DNA of 8,146 nucleotides from JBBQXY01 sp051004815 (GTDB lineage: Bacteria > Chloroflexota > Ktedonobacteria > Ktedonobacterales > Ktedonobacteraceae): assembly GCA_051004815.1 (NCBI GenBank), contig JBPCJY010000014.1, positions 1-8,146 on the forward strand, in the 5' to 3' direction. The notes under the pieces were generated by a model. That model saw nothing but the letters and a program-made list of their open reading frames with translations. It was not told where the DNA came from and searched no databases. The translations under genes and the position numbers were made by a program. Below are positions 1-5,606 of this stretch, piece by piece. The first letter of the stretch is position 1. Each line of letters opens with the position of its first letter.

Positions 1-425
1 CCATTACACTCCAGACACATGCCCTGGGGATCGTTGAAGGAAAACGCATTTGCAGAGCCCACGTAGGGTTTACCGATCCGCGAAAAGAGCAGGCGCAACA
101 CAGACGCGATGTCAGTCACCGTGCCCACCGTCGATTGCGATCCCCCGCCCAGACGTTTCTGATCAACAATCACCGCCATGCTCAGGTTTTCAATCGCATC
201 GGCGTCTGGTTGGGGATAGCGTGGCAGGAAGTTGCGAATGAACATGCTAAAATGCTCGAACAACAGCCGTTGTGCTTCGTTTGCTATGGTATCAAATACC
301 ACCGATGACTTTCCCGAACCAGACACGCCGGTAAAAATGGTGATGTTGCGCTTGGGCAGCCTCAGCGAAACATCCTTGAGGTTGTTCTCGCAGGCGCCAC
401 GAAGCTCGATATATTCTTGAACCAT
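1..425 (-). CDS. UvrA-like ABC ATPase (excinuclease subunit A paralogue), N-terminal part, runs off the left edge
   Basis: Only the first 141 codons lie in the window. Read on the minus strand, the protein begins MVQEYIELRG and matches the UvrA N-terminus: the RGACENNLKDV block (residues 9-19), a Walker A loop GVSGSGKS at 33-40 followed by SVVFDTI, the segment VDQKRLGGGSQSTVGTVTDI at about 88-106, and the first pair of a cysteine zinc motif, CLEC at 137-140, at the edge. UvrA proteins are DNA-binding ATPases of nucleotide excision repair. The SQSTVGT version of the insertion segment, instead of SRSNPAT, is the form I associate with shorter UvrA paralogues, some linked to drug resistance, so this may not be the housekeeping uvrA. 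The start is supported by GGAGGGA at 437-443. It is divergent from the pterin operon. UvrA-type identity is secure; the subclass is an inference. Confidence 0.85.
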   Translation of the reverse strand, partial: MVQEYIELRGACENNLKDVSLRLPKRNITIFTGVSGSGKSSVVFDTIANEAQRLLFEHFSMFIRNFLPRYPQPDADAIENLSMAVIVDQKRLGGGSQSTVGTVTDIASVLRLLFSRIGKPYVGSANAFSFNDPQGMCLECN

Positions 426-535
426 GCTGATCTCTGTTCCCTCCGGATCTTTTAACCAGGCTTTATCTGGCTTCCGCCGTCGGAACGCCTTTGTTCAGGC
501 CCTTCGCGTCTCCGCTCCTAGCTGTACCAAGGAGC

Positions 536-544
536 AGTATAACA
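536..544 (-). promoter_or_regulatory. Extended -10 promoter for the UvrA-like gene
   Basis: On the minus strand the sequence reads TGTTATACT, a TATACT hexamer with a TG extension. No good -35 hexamer lies 16-18 bases upstream. Transcription would start near 529 and give a leader of about 100 bases. A 6-bp inverted repeat, GCTCCT (514-519) and AGGAGC (530-535), sits over the predicted start and could be an operator or a 5' hairpin. This is inferred from motif match only. Confidence 0.4.
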
Positions 545-564
545 GAGAAGGATGGGCAAAACTT

Positions 565-624
565 CTTCTCTTTTGCTCTCGGGTGCGACTCACCTTTTCG
601 TAAAGGACGTGAGTTCGGGAGAAG
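565..624. other. Nested inverted repeats in the divergent intergenic region
   Basis: The 330-base gap between the divergent UvrA-like and SDR genes (426-755) has no convincing gene. Its main structure is a set of stacked complementary arms: CTTCTC (565-570) with GAGAAG (619-624), ACTCAC (588-593) with GTGAGT (609-614), and CTTT (594-597) with AAAG (602-605) around a TCGT loop. Downstream, GTTGAC (660-665) and GTCAAC (674-679) form a separate 6-bp dyad with 8 bases between the arms. These could be regulator sites or a small structured RNA. No U-tract follows, so a terminator is unlikely. Confidence 0.35.
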
Positions 625-740
625 GTACACCGCGGGCCTGGCTGGTGTAAGTATAGCCAGTTGACTAATCTCTGTCAACAAAAGCTTTGAGCATTGTTAT
701 GCCGTCTCCTTGTAAAACTTGCTCTTCCTATCTTTTCTTC

Positions 741-749
741 TGCTATAAT
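741..749 (+). promoter_or_regulatory. Extended -10 promoter of the SDR-PTPS-GT operon, giving a leaderless start
   Basis: TGCTATAAT is a perfect TATAAT with a TGn extension. The nearest -35-like hexamer, TTGCTC at 719-724, is poor and 19 bases away, as is common for extended -10 promoters. A start about 7 bases after the hexamer falls at 756, which is the A of the proposed ATG. No Shine-Dalgarno sequence precedes that ATG, so a leaderless transcript is predicted. Confidence 0.6.
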
Positions 750-755
750 GGCAGT

Positions 756-1478
756 ATGAGTATGCAAAATCGTGTCACTATTATAACGGGAGCGGGGCGC
801 GGTGTTGGGCGGGCTACAGCGCGTCTCTTTGCGCAAGCGGGAGCGCGGGTCGTCCTGTTCAGCCGCACGGCGCATCATCTTGAAGAAGCTGTGACAGAGA
901 TTAAAGGTGAGGGCGGCAATGCGGGTAATACGCTGGCAGTGGTTGGTGATGTCTCGCGCGAAGAGGATGTGCAGCGTCTCTTTCAGAAGACGATGGAGGC
1001 TTTTGGGCGGGTCGATGTGCTCGTGAATTGTGCGGGAATAGTAGCGGTACGGCCATTTGTTGAAATGGATGTAGCTACATGGGATGCTGTGCTTGGCGTT
1101 AATTTGCGCGGAACATTTTTGTGTTGCCGAGCCGCCTTTCGCATCATGGCGGCACAGCAACAGGGCGTGATTATCAACCTTTCTTCGCTATCGGGCGTGA
1201 AAGGAGTGGAGAAATTCCCTGGCTTGAGCGCGTACAACGTCTCAAAGGCGGGTGTTGCTGGCCTGACCGAAATACTGGCCGTCGAGGGCAAACCATACAA
1301 TATTCGCGTCAGTGCCGTAAGCCCTGGCGCGGTCGATACTGAGATGCTCCGCCAGGCCGCTCCACACTTGAAAGCAGGCATGACCCCCGCTGATATGGCC
1401 GAGCTCTTGCTCTTCCTGGCCGACGATTCAGGACGAATGCTCAGCGGTAGCAACATTGAAATATTCAGTAATCAGTAA
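756..1478 (+). CDS. Short-chain dehydrogenase/reductase (SDR), possible tetrahydropterin-forming reductase
   Basis: A 240-residue classical SDR, the usual family length. It has the Rossmann cofactor loop TGAGRGVG at 11-18, the structural motif NCAG at 91-94, N116, the active-site serine in NLSS (141-144), and YNVSK with Y160 and K164, followed by SPGAVDTE at 189-196. These enzymes carry out NAD(P)(H)-dependent carbonyl/alcohol chemistry. R36 after the second beta strand (LFSR) would suit NADPH, but this is weak evidence. The reading frame is open back to 687, but ATG 756 coincides with the predicted transcription start and begins the canonical N-terminus. It heads an operon with PTPS 35 bases downstream, which suggests a sepiapterin-reductase-like role; SDR substrate cannot be read from sequence, so this rests on context. 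FabG-like or other SDR activity remains possible. Confidence 0.85.
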   Translation: MSMQNRVTIITGAGRGVGRATARLFAQAGARVVLFSRTAHHLEEAVTEIKGEGGNAGNTLAVVGDVSREEDVQRLFQKTMEAFGRVDVLVNCAGIVAVRPFVEMDVATWDAVLGVNLRGTFLCCRAAFRIMAAQQQGVIINLSSLSGVKGVEKFPGLSAYNVSKAGVAGLTEILAVEGKPYNIRVSAVSPGAVDTEMLRQAAPHLKAGMTPADMAELLLFLADDSGRMLSGSNIEIFSNQ

Positions 1479-1500
1479 TATGTAGCACAGGCTACCATAT

Positions 1501-1506
1501 GAAGGA
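1501..1506 (+). promoter_or_regulatory. Ribosome binding site that sets the PTPS start at 1514
   Basis: GAAGGA ends 7 bases before ATG 1514. The alternative in-frame ATG at 1499 overlaps this site and has no purine-rich sequence in front of it, so 1514 is preferred. Confidence 0.55.
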
Positions 1507-1513
1507 TACTAGC

Positions 1514-1933
1514 ATGGTCTACCTGACACGACGCGTAACGTTCAGTGCCGCTCACCGTTTATGGAGCAATGCGCTAAGCGAGGCAGAGAATATAGCCATC
1601 TATGATAAATGCGCCAATCCCAATGGGCATGGCCATAACTATGTGCTGGAAGTGACTGTACGTGGCACGCCCGATCCGCGCACGGGAATGGTGTTGAATC
1701 TGGTGGCACTCAAGCAAGCCATGAATGAGCAAATTATCGATTGGGTTGACCACAAACACCTGAACCACGATGTACCCTGGCTTGAGAGCTGTATTCCGAC
1801 AACAGAGGTATTGACAATCAAGTTCTGGGAACGGCTGGCACGCGCCCTCCCCACTGGTCTGCTGTATGAAGTGAAGTTACTTGAAACGGAGAATAACAGC
1901 GCGAGCTATCGAGGAGAAATGCAGGAGGCTTAA
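1514..1933 (+). CDS. 6-pyruvoyl-tetrahydropterin synthase (PTPS family, animal-like type)
   Basis: A 139-residue protein. PTPS converts 7,8-dihydroneopterin triphosphate to 6-pyruvoyl-tetrahydropterin in tetrahydrobiopterin synthesis. Expected active-site residues are visible: zinc histidines H14 (FSAAHRL), H39 and H41 (NGHGHNY), catalytic C33, the D79-H80 pair in VDHKHLN, and pterin-binding E124 in LETENN. The spacing between the catalytic cysteine and the HGH motif, KCANPNGHGHNY, and the following DPRTGMVLNL resemble mammalian PTPS closely. QueD enzymes of queuosine synthesis have a shorter C-x3-HGH spacing, so QueD is less likely. The stop is 4 bases before the glycosyltransferase start, indicating tight coupling. 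GTP cyclohydrolase I, needed upstream in the pathway, is not in this window. Confidence 0.88.
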   Translation: MVYLTRRVTFSAAHRLWSNALSEAENIAIYDKCANPNGHGHNYVLEVTVRGTPDPRTGMVLNLVALKQAMNEQIIDWVDHKHLNHDVPWLESCIPTTEVLTIKFWERLARALPTGLLYEVKLLETENNSASYRGEMQEA

Positions 1934-1937
1934 AGCG

Positions 1938-3035
1938 ATGAGAATTGCATTAGTAGCCCCATTGGTCTCAGCCATTGCCCAGCCATACCTGGGTGGCGCA
2001 CAGGCTCTCCTGGCTGATCTGGCTCAGGGCTTGATTTCGCGTGGACACGCGGCCACGCTCTTTGCACGGAACGATTCATTTGTACCCGGTATCACTATTG
2101 AACCTGTCTCAGTACCCGCCAATGTGGTGCCTGCCAGCTTCGCAGGCGTAGTGCAGGAACGTGCCGCCGATGCTGGTTTCTTCGCACAAGCTAATCTTTT
2201 TCTCGAACTCTTCCTGCAATTGCAACGGCGCAGTGCTGAATTTGATCTGGTACATATCCATGCCTTTGACTGGCCTGCCTTCGCCTGTAGCACCCTGATA
2301 CAGGATATTCCAGTGATCCATACCCTTCACTTACCAGCCGTATCGCCAGAGATCAATACCGCTTTGCATATATTGCATCAGCAAGGACATCCATTTACGC
2401 TGGTAACTGTGTCTCATTCCTGCGCCAATACCTATGCCAACTATACCCCCATCGACCACGTCGTTTATAACGGGCTGGACGTGGATGCCATCCCCTTTTC
2501 GGCCAGGCCCTCTGCCGAGGCACCTTTGCTTTTTGCCGGGCGCATCGCGCCAGAGAAAGGTGTGGAGGCTGCCATCGAGATTGCCGAAAGGGCGGGCCAT
2601 CGTCTCCTCATTGCCGGTGGCATTTATGACCGTCCCTACTACGAGAGCCGCATCCTGCCCAAATTGCGTCAGGCTGGTGAGCGCGTGACGTACCTGGGGC
2701 AACTGGAACGGCTGGCACTGTGGAAGATCATGGGTCAATGCCTGGGCCTGCTCTTTCCCGTGGAATGGGATGAACCCTTTGGCTTAACGGCGGTAGAGGC
2801 TATGGCAACGGGTACGCCCGTCATCGCGTTCCGCCGCGGCGCGGCGGAAGAGATTATCCGCCATGGCGAAACAGGTTTCCTCGTTGAAGTTGGCGAACGT
2901 ACCCATGCCGCCGCCCTCGTCGATGATCTTTTTGACATCCCCCGCATCTTTTGCCGTACCCATGTCGAAGCCAACTTTGGCCTTGAACGCATGTTAGAGG
3001 CCTATGAAGAGATCTATTCCTCTCTTATTTTGTAG
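1938..3035 (+). CDS. GT4-family glycosyltransferase, candidate pterin glycosyltransferase
   Basis: A 365-residue GT-B fold retaining glycosyltransferase. The N-terminal acceptor domain has the glycine loop LGGAQ (18-22), HIHAFDW (106-112) and HTLHLP (128-133). The C-terminal donor domain begins near VVYNGLD (175-181) and has GRIAPEKG (201-208), LLIAGGIYDRPYYE (223-236) and the GT4 E-x7-E element EPFGLTAVE with E279 and E287. No membrane segment is visible, so it is probably cytosolic. ATG 1938 is chosen because AGGAGG at 1923-1928 precedes it and the protein then begins MRIALVAP; the open frame upstream to 1881 overlaps the PTPS gene. Its position directly behind PTPS suggests that it adds a sugar to a tetrahydropterin, as cyanobacterial tetrahydrobiopterin glucosyltransferases do. 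The family call is firm; the acceptor is an inference. Confidence 0.87.
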   Translation: MRIALVAPLVSAIAQPYLGGAQALLADLAQGLISRGHAATLFARNDSFVPGITIEPVSVPANVVPASFAGVVQERAADAGFFAQANLFLELFLQLQRRSAEFDLVHIHAFDWPAFACSTLIQDIPVIHTLHLPAVSPEINTALHILHQQGHPFTLVTVSHSCANTYANYTPIDHVVYNGLDVDAIPFSARPSAEAPLLFAGRIAPEKGVEAAIEIAERAGHRLLIAGGIYDRPYYESRILPKLRQAGERVTYLGQLERLALWKIMGQCLGLLFPVEWDEPFGLTAVEAMATGTPVIAFRRGAAEEIIRHGETGFLVEVGERTHAAALVDDLFDIPRIFCRTHVEANFGLERMLEAYEEIYSSLIL

Positions 3036-3065
3036 CAGGAGAGACTTGCTTCAAGGAGAAATATC

Positions 3066-3518
3066 GTGAGTGAAAGCAGCAAACGCATCTTTTTCCTTTG
3101 TGCTCATCGCTCTATTCGCGAACTGCTGGCAGCGAGTCTGCTCGCCGCTCAAACACATGCACTGTGGGATATTTGGATTGCCCCCGCAACATTCGCGGCG
3201 CAGGATGTTGCTTTGGTACGCCAGGTTCTTGACGAGATACACCTGCCATTGCTCCTTTCACCACAAGCAGCAGAGCCATCTAGTGTCCTTTTTTGGGACG
3301 AAGGCATCGTGCTGTGTAGCGGTGCCGCCGATCAATGACCCTTCATTCCCAACGCTGGTCAGCGTCAACTGTGGTCGGTGGAAGATGTCCCGGCAGTAGA
3401 CCTGCCACCAGTAGAGCGGTTGCTGACCTACCGTCGCATTCGCAACACGCTCATGCAAGCCATTCGAGCACATCTGTTGCTTCCTTCCAAGCTGTCCGTT
3501 CTACCCCAACGCAAGTAA
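3066..3518 (+). pseudogene. Low-molecular-weight phosphatase/ArsC-like protein interrupted by an in-frame TGA
   Basis: Translation from GTG 3066, with AAGGAGAA at 3053-3060, gives 90 residues to a TGA at 3336-3338. The same frame then stays open for 59 more residues to TAA 3516-3518. The first part starts KRIFFLCAHRSIRELLAASLL, which resembles the low-molecular-weight tyrosine phosphatase/arsenate reductase P-loop C-x5-R: C12 and R18 are present, but the usual GN and the Ser after Arg are not. The part beyond the stop, with WSVEDVPAVD and ERLLTYRRIRNTLMQAI, resembles the C-terminal D-x-P and R-x2-I-x3-V helix of the same fold. A full-length protein would be about 150 residues, normal for the family. 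The likeliest reading is a recent nonsense change such as CGA to TGA. The 90-residue product 3066-3338 may still be made. It is last in the pterin operon. Confidence 0.55.
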
Positions 3519-3566
3519 CTGCTTTTTGCAATGGTTACAATTATCCAAATTTAACATGTTTAAGTA

Positions 3567-3584
3567 TTGACTTAATTAAGCCAA
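3567..3584. promoter_or_regulatory. Probable operator of the ArsR repressor
   Basis: TTGACTTAATTAAGCCAA is an 18-bp dyad with one mismatched pair and a perfect 10-bp core, CTTAATTAAG, at 3571-3580. It covers the -35 hexamer and most of the spacer, so a protein bound there would block RNA polymerase. Autorepression by the adjacent ArsR protein is inferred from position. Confidence 0.6.
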
Positions 3585-3595
3585 TGCTTTACAAT
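3567..3595 (+). promoter_or_regulatory. Sigma-70-type promoter of the arsR-SRPBCC pair
   Basis: TTGACT (3567-3572) and TACAAT (3590-3595) are separated by exactly 17 bases. The start is predicted about 7 bases on, at 3601-3603, and so on or beside the ATG at 3602. This implies a leaderless arsR message. Confidence 0.65.
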
Positions 3596-3601
3596 ATACA
3601 T

Positions 3602-3934
3602 ATGGATATGTTTGTTGCACTTGCCGATCCCACAAGAAGGACCATTTTAGAACTGCTTGCCACCAATGGTGAGTTATCCGCGACTGCCATCTATGAGCAA
3701 TTTTCTGTCAGCCCACAAGCGATCTCACAACATCTCAAAGTGCTCCGTGAGGCAAACTTAGTGGAGATGGAAAAACGCGCCCAAAAGCACTTGTATCGCC
3801 TCAATCTACAGACACTGTCTCAATTTGAAGCATGGGTTCAGCACATGCAGCAGCAGTGGGAAGAGCGTTTTGAGGCATTAGATACAGTCCTCGAAGTTGA
3901 AAAAGAGAAGATCCCACGCTTTGAAAGGAAGTAA
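3602..3934 (+). CDS. ArsR-family winged-helix repressor paired with an SRPBCC protein
   Basis: A 110-residue DNA-binding protein. It opens MDMFVALADPTRRTILELL, the usual first helices of ArsR proteins, and carries a recognition helix in SPQAISQHLKVLREANLV (37-54), then a wing around KRAQKHLYRLN (57-67) and a long amphipathic C-terminal helix for dimerisation. The metal-sensing CVC motif of ArsR/SmtB sensors is absent, so arsenic or metal sensing is unlikely. ATG 3602 sits at the predicted transcription start without a Shine-Dalgarno sequence; ATG 3608 is the alternative. The frame stays open to 3335, but that part overlaps the interrupted phosphatase-like gene and has no family resemblance. 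ArsR genes followed by an AHSA1/SRPBCC gene are a common bacterial pair, and an operator dyad lies in the promoter. Confidence 0.88.
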   Translation: MDMFVALADPTRRTILELLATNGELSATAIYEQFSVSPQAISQHLKVLREANLVEMEKRAQKHLYRLNLQTLSQFEAWVQHMQQQWEERFEALDTVLEVEKEKIPRFERK

Positions 3935-3941
3935 AGAACAA

Positions 3942-4430
3942 ATGACAAAACATAATCAAACAACAATTACAGCAGAACCAGGAAAACAAGAAATACTCAT
4001 TACGCGTGAATTCGATGCACCGCGTGAGCTCGTTTTCAAAGCCTTCACCGATCCAAAACTTCTACCGCAATGGTGGGGACCGCGCTACCTTTCAACCATA
4101 GTTGATAAGATGGACGTGAGACATGGTGGTCAATGGCGCTTTATCAATCGAGACGCTGAGGGAAACGAATACGCGTTTCATGGCGTGTATCACCAGGTAC
4201 TTGCACCTGAGCGCATTATTGATACCTTTGAGTTTGAAGGATTGCCGGAAACAGGACATGTGACTCTGGAGACACTGAAACTTGAGGAATTGCCTGGAGG
4301 AAGAACCAGGTTAACGTCTCAATCAGTCTTCCAATCAGTCGCTGACCGCGATGACGCGCTCCAAAGTGGCATGCAAGAAGGAATCAACGATACCTATGAT
4401 CGCCTTGCGGAACTGCTGAAAAAGATGTAG
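3942..4430 (+). CDS. SRPBCC-fold protein, AHSA1 (activator of Hsp90 homologue 1-like) domain
   Basis: A 162-residue protein. The hallmark segment REFDAPRELVFKAFTDPKLLPQWWGP (22-47) and the later GGQWRF (67-72), F-x-G-V-Y-H and the C-terminal helix QEGINDTYDRLAELLKK identify a START/SRPBCC fold of the AHSA1 branch. Such folds enclose a hydrophobic cavity that holds a small ligand. There is no signal peptide, so it is cytosolic. The start at 3942 is 7 bases after the arsR stop, and AAGGAAG (3925-3931) inside the end of arsR serves as its ribosome binding site; translational coupling is likely. A simple model is that the ArsR protein controls this gene and the SRPBCC protein binds or processes the inducing compound. 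The ligand cannot be deduced. Confidence 0.87.
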   Translation: MTKHNQTTITAEPGKQEILITREFDAPRELVFKAFTDPKLLPQWWGPRYLSTIVDKMDVRHGGQWRFINRDAEGNEYAFHGVYHQVLAPERIIDTFEFEGLPETGHVTLETLKLEELPGGRTRLTSQSVFQSVADRDDALQSGMQEGINDTYDRLAELLKKM

Positions 4431-4496
4431 AGGCTCTTAGCAATACTCCTCGTGTCTATGCATCCTGCGCGGCACCGTCTCCAGTTCAATGCCCTC

Positions 4497-4525
4497 TTGA
4501 CAATCTTGTGTTTCCATGATAAAGT
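4497..4525 (+). promoter_or_regulatory. Promoter of the membrane protein/winged-helix operon
   Basis: A perfect -35, TTGACA (4497-4502), is followed after 17 bases by TAAAGT (4520-4525), which also carries a TGA extension at 4517-4519. The -10 lies entirely inside the left arm of the inverted repeat 4509-4559. The predicted start is near 4532. Confidence 0.6.
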
Positions 4526-4559
4526 ACTTTGTGATACAAAGTACTTTATCATGGAAACA
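4509..4559. promoter_or_regulatory. Perfect 24-bp-arm inverted repeat over the promoter, probable operator
   Basis: The arms 4509-4532 and 4536-4559 are exact reverse complements with a 3-base centre, GAT. Inside, AAAGTACTTT (itself a palindrome) occurs at 4521-4530 and 4538-4547, 17 bases apart, and the centre reads ACTTTGTGATACAAAGT. It covers the -10 and the start point. As DNA it could hold one or two dimers of the winged-helix protein encoded at 5157; as RNA a partial hairpin could form at the 5' end of the message. It is too symmetrical and too long to be chance. Confidence 0.7.
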
Positions 4560-4584
4560 TTTAACTGAAGAGAGGAGAAGGGCT

Positions 4585-5154
4585 ATGAACATTACTCCGG
4601 CAGAAGCGCAATCCACGCTTGATGACATTCAACATACGCAAACTCTGACGCGCAAAGTTCGCACCTCCTGGGCATGGTGTCTGGTGGTCTGTGGAGCGTA
4701 CTGGACGGTTGGTTTCTTGCTGACTCAATTTCAGCCTCAGCCGATCTACCCCACATGGAGCGAGTTCATTGTCATCGGCATGGCGAGCTCCGCCATCTAT
4801 GGGAGAAGACAAGAGAAACATGTGCGCCTGACTCCGGGGTCGCGTGCAACCTTCATCAACTCGCGTCTTGGCATCTCCTTCGTCGTGCTCTATGGCTTTT
4901 TCATGCTCTGGCAGATCCTGTTCCCCCTCACTCCATTGCAAATAGCGATGTTCTGGATCACGGTGGTCATGTTCGGGTATATCATCGTCGGCGTGTGGCT
5001 CCAGCAGCCCTTGTCCATGGGATTTGGCGCGGGAGTGACACTCATGTCAGTGCTGGGGTACTTCTTGCTGCCGCACTACTTCTGGTTGTGGGTGGCTGTC
5101 TTTGCCGGGTTACCACTGGTTGGCATGGGCATCTACTACCTGAGACGAGGATAA
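4585..5154 (+). CDS. Multi-pass membrane protein of unknown function
   Basis: A 189-residue protein I cannot name. About 28 polar residues (MNITPAEAQSTLDDIQHTQT...) precede hydrophobic stretches near 29-48, 58-72, 94-113, 118-139, 144-162 and 164-185, so five or six membrane helices are likely. A basic loop GRRQEKHVR lies at 73-81, and the protein ends LRRG. ATG 4585 is selected by AGGAGAAGG at 4573-4581. The winged-helix gene begins 2 bases after its stop, so the two are co-translated. Membrane proteins with this kind of N-terminus next to small winged-helix regulators recur in bacteria. The pairing suggests that the regulator controls amounts of the membrane protein, or that it senses a membrane condition. 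No transport or enzyme motif is visible. Confidence 0.82.
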   Translation: MNITPAEAQSTLDDIQHTQTLTRKVRTSWAWCLVVCGAYWTVGFLLTQFQPQPIYPTWSEFIVIGMASSAIYGRRQEKHVRLTPGSRATFINSRLGISFVVLYGFFMLWQILFPLTPLQIAMFWITVVMFGYIIVGVWLQQPLSMGFGAGVTLMSVLGYFLLPHYFWLWVAVFAGLPLVGMGIYYLRRG

Positions 5155-5156
5155 AG

Positions 5157-5450
5157 ATGGCGGTTCTCAACCCTATTATTCACCAGCCGGTGCGCTTGCG
5201 CATCATGGCCGTGATGGTTGCGTTCCCAATGGAGACGCAAGTGACATTCAACTACTTGAAAGAGACCCTTGCTCTCACCGATGGCAACCTGAGTGTCCAC
5301 CTGCACAAGTTAGAAGAGACCGGCTACCTCAAGATCACCAAGACATTTGTCTGCAATAAGCCGCAAACATACGTTGAGAACACCGAAGCAGGCGAGCAAG
5401 CATTTGAGGAGCATAGGAGCGCGCTCAAGGAGATTTTGGAAAGCCGTTAA
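5157..5450 (+). CDS. Small winged-helix transcriptional regulator (HTH_34/MarR-like)
   Basis: A 97-residue single-domain protein. It starts MAVLNPIIHQPVRLRIMAVM, a typical first helix, with the recognition helix in LTDGNLSVHLHKLEETGYL (40-58) and a wing around KITKTFVCNKPQTYVENTEAG (59-79), then a C-terminal helix for dimerisation. This matches the winged-helix DNA-binding family called HTH_34, which is related to MarR. No ligand domain is attached. ATG 5157 lies 2 bases after the membrane protein stop, with GAGG at 5147-5150 as ribosome binding site. The large inverted repeat in the promoter of this operon is the obvious candidate target, giving negative autoregulation. That link is inferred from position. 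Confidence 0.85.
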   Translation: MAVLNPIIHQPVRLRIMAVMVAFPMETQVTFNYLKETLALTDGNLSVHLHKLEETGYLKITKTFVCNKPQTYVENTEAGEQAFEEHRSALKEILESR

Positions 5451-5575
5451 CATATCGCTTAGCGGCAGCGTTATCCTCCGTGAAAGTGTTGCAAAGATCA
5501 GCCGCTGTTGCCAGCATGCCCGTTAAGGCAGAAACATATGAAATTAATCTGAACAGACATCTGAGATCTGCCCAC

Positions 5576-5604
5576 TTGACATTTATAGCATTTTATAGTA
5601 TTAT
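5576..5604 (+). promoter_or_regulatory. Consensus promoter of the ArsR-DUF2087 gene
   Basis: TTGACA (5576-5581) and TATTAT (5599-5604) are separated by 17 bases, the optimal spacing. The start is predicted near 5611, inside the palindrome 5607-5626. The 125 bases between the previous stop and this promoter hold nothing I can assign; AGCGGC (5461-5466) and GCCGCT (5501-5506) could pair, but no U-tract follows. Confidence 0.7.
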
Positions 5605-5606
5605 CT

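Noticed and set aside
483..496. GAAC and GTTC half-sites upstream of the UvrA-like gene, possible LexA box
   Set aside because: The half-sites are 6 bases apart, whereas the Gram-positive type SOS box has 4, and outer bases do not match. It lies in the predicted leader rather than in the promoter.
463..681. 72-codon minus-strand open frame in the intergenic gap
   Set aside because: Composition is unlike a folded protein, there is no ribosome binding site, and it covers the nested inverted repeats.
675..1456. Long minus-strand open frames opposite the SDR gene
   Set aside because: They are antisense shadows: the plus strand has a complete SDR with all motifs.
1480..1498. Small GTAGC/GCTAC inverted repeat between SDR and PTPS genes
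   Set aside because: The stem is only 4-5 bp and no T-run follows; it is too weak to call an attenuator.
1514..1933. QueD (queuosine pathway) identity for the PTPS-family protein
   Set aside because: The Cys-to-HGH spacing and the DPRTGMVLNL and LETENN blocks fit animal-like PTPS better, and no other queuosine gene is nearby.
3335..3601. N-terminal extension of the ArsR frame
   Set aside because: It overlaps the tail of the phosphatase-like gene and runs through the promoter and operator; ArsR similarity begins only at 3602.
4509..4559. Intrinsic terminator after the SRPBCC gene
   Set aside because: No U-tract follows, and the repeat overlaps a TTGACA-17-TAAAGT promoter, so an operator is the better reading.
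4674..5156. Upstream extension of the winged-helix frame inside the membrane protein gene
   Set aside because: The region is out of frame with a clear multi-pass membrane protein, and ATG 5157 has a ribosome binding site and begins the canonical domain.
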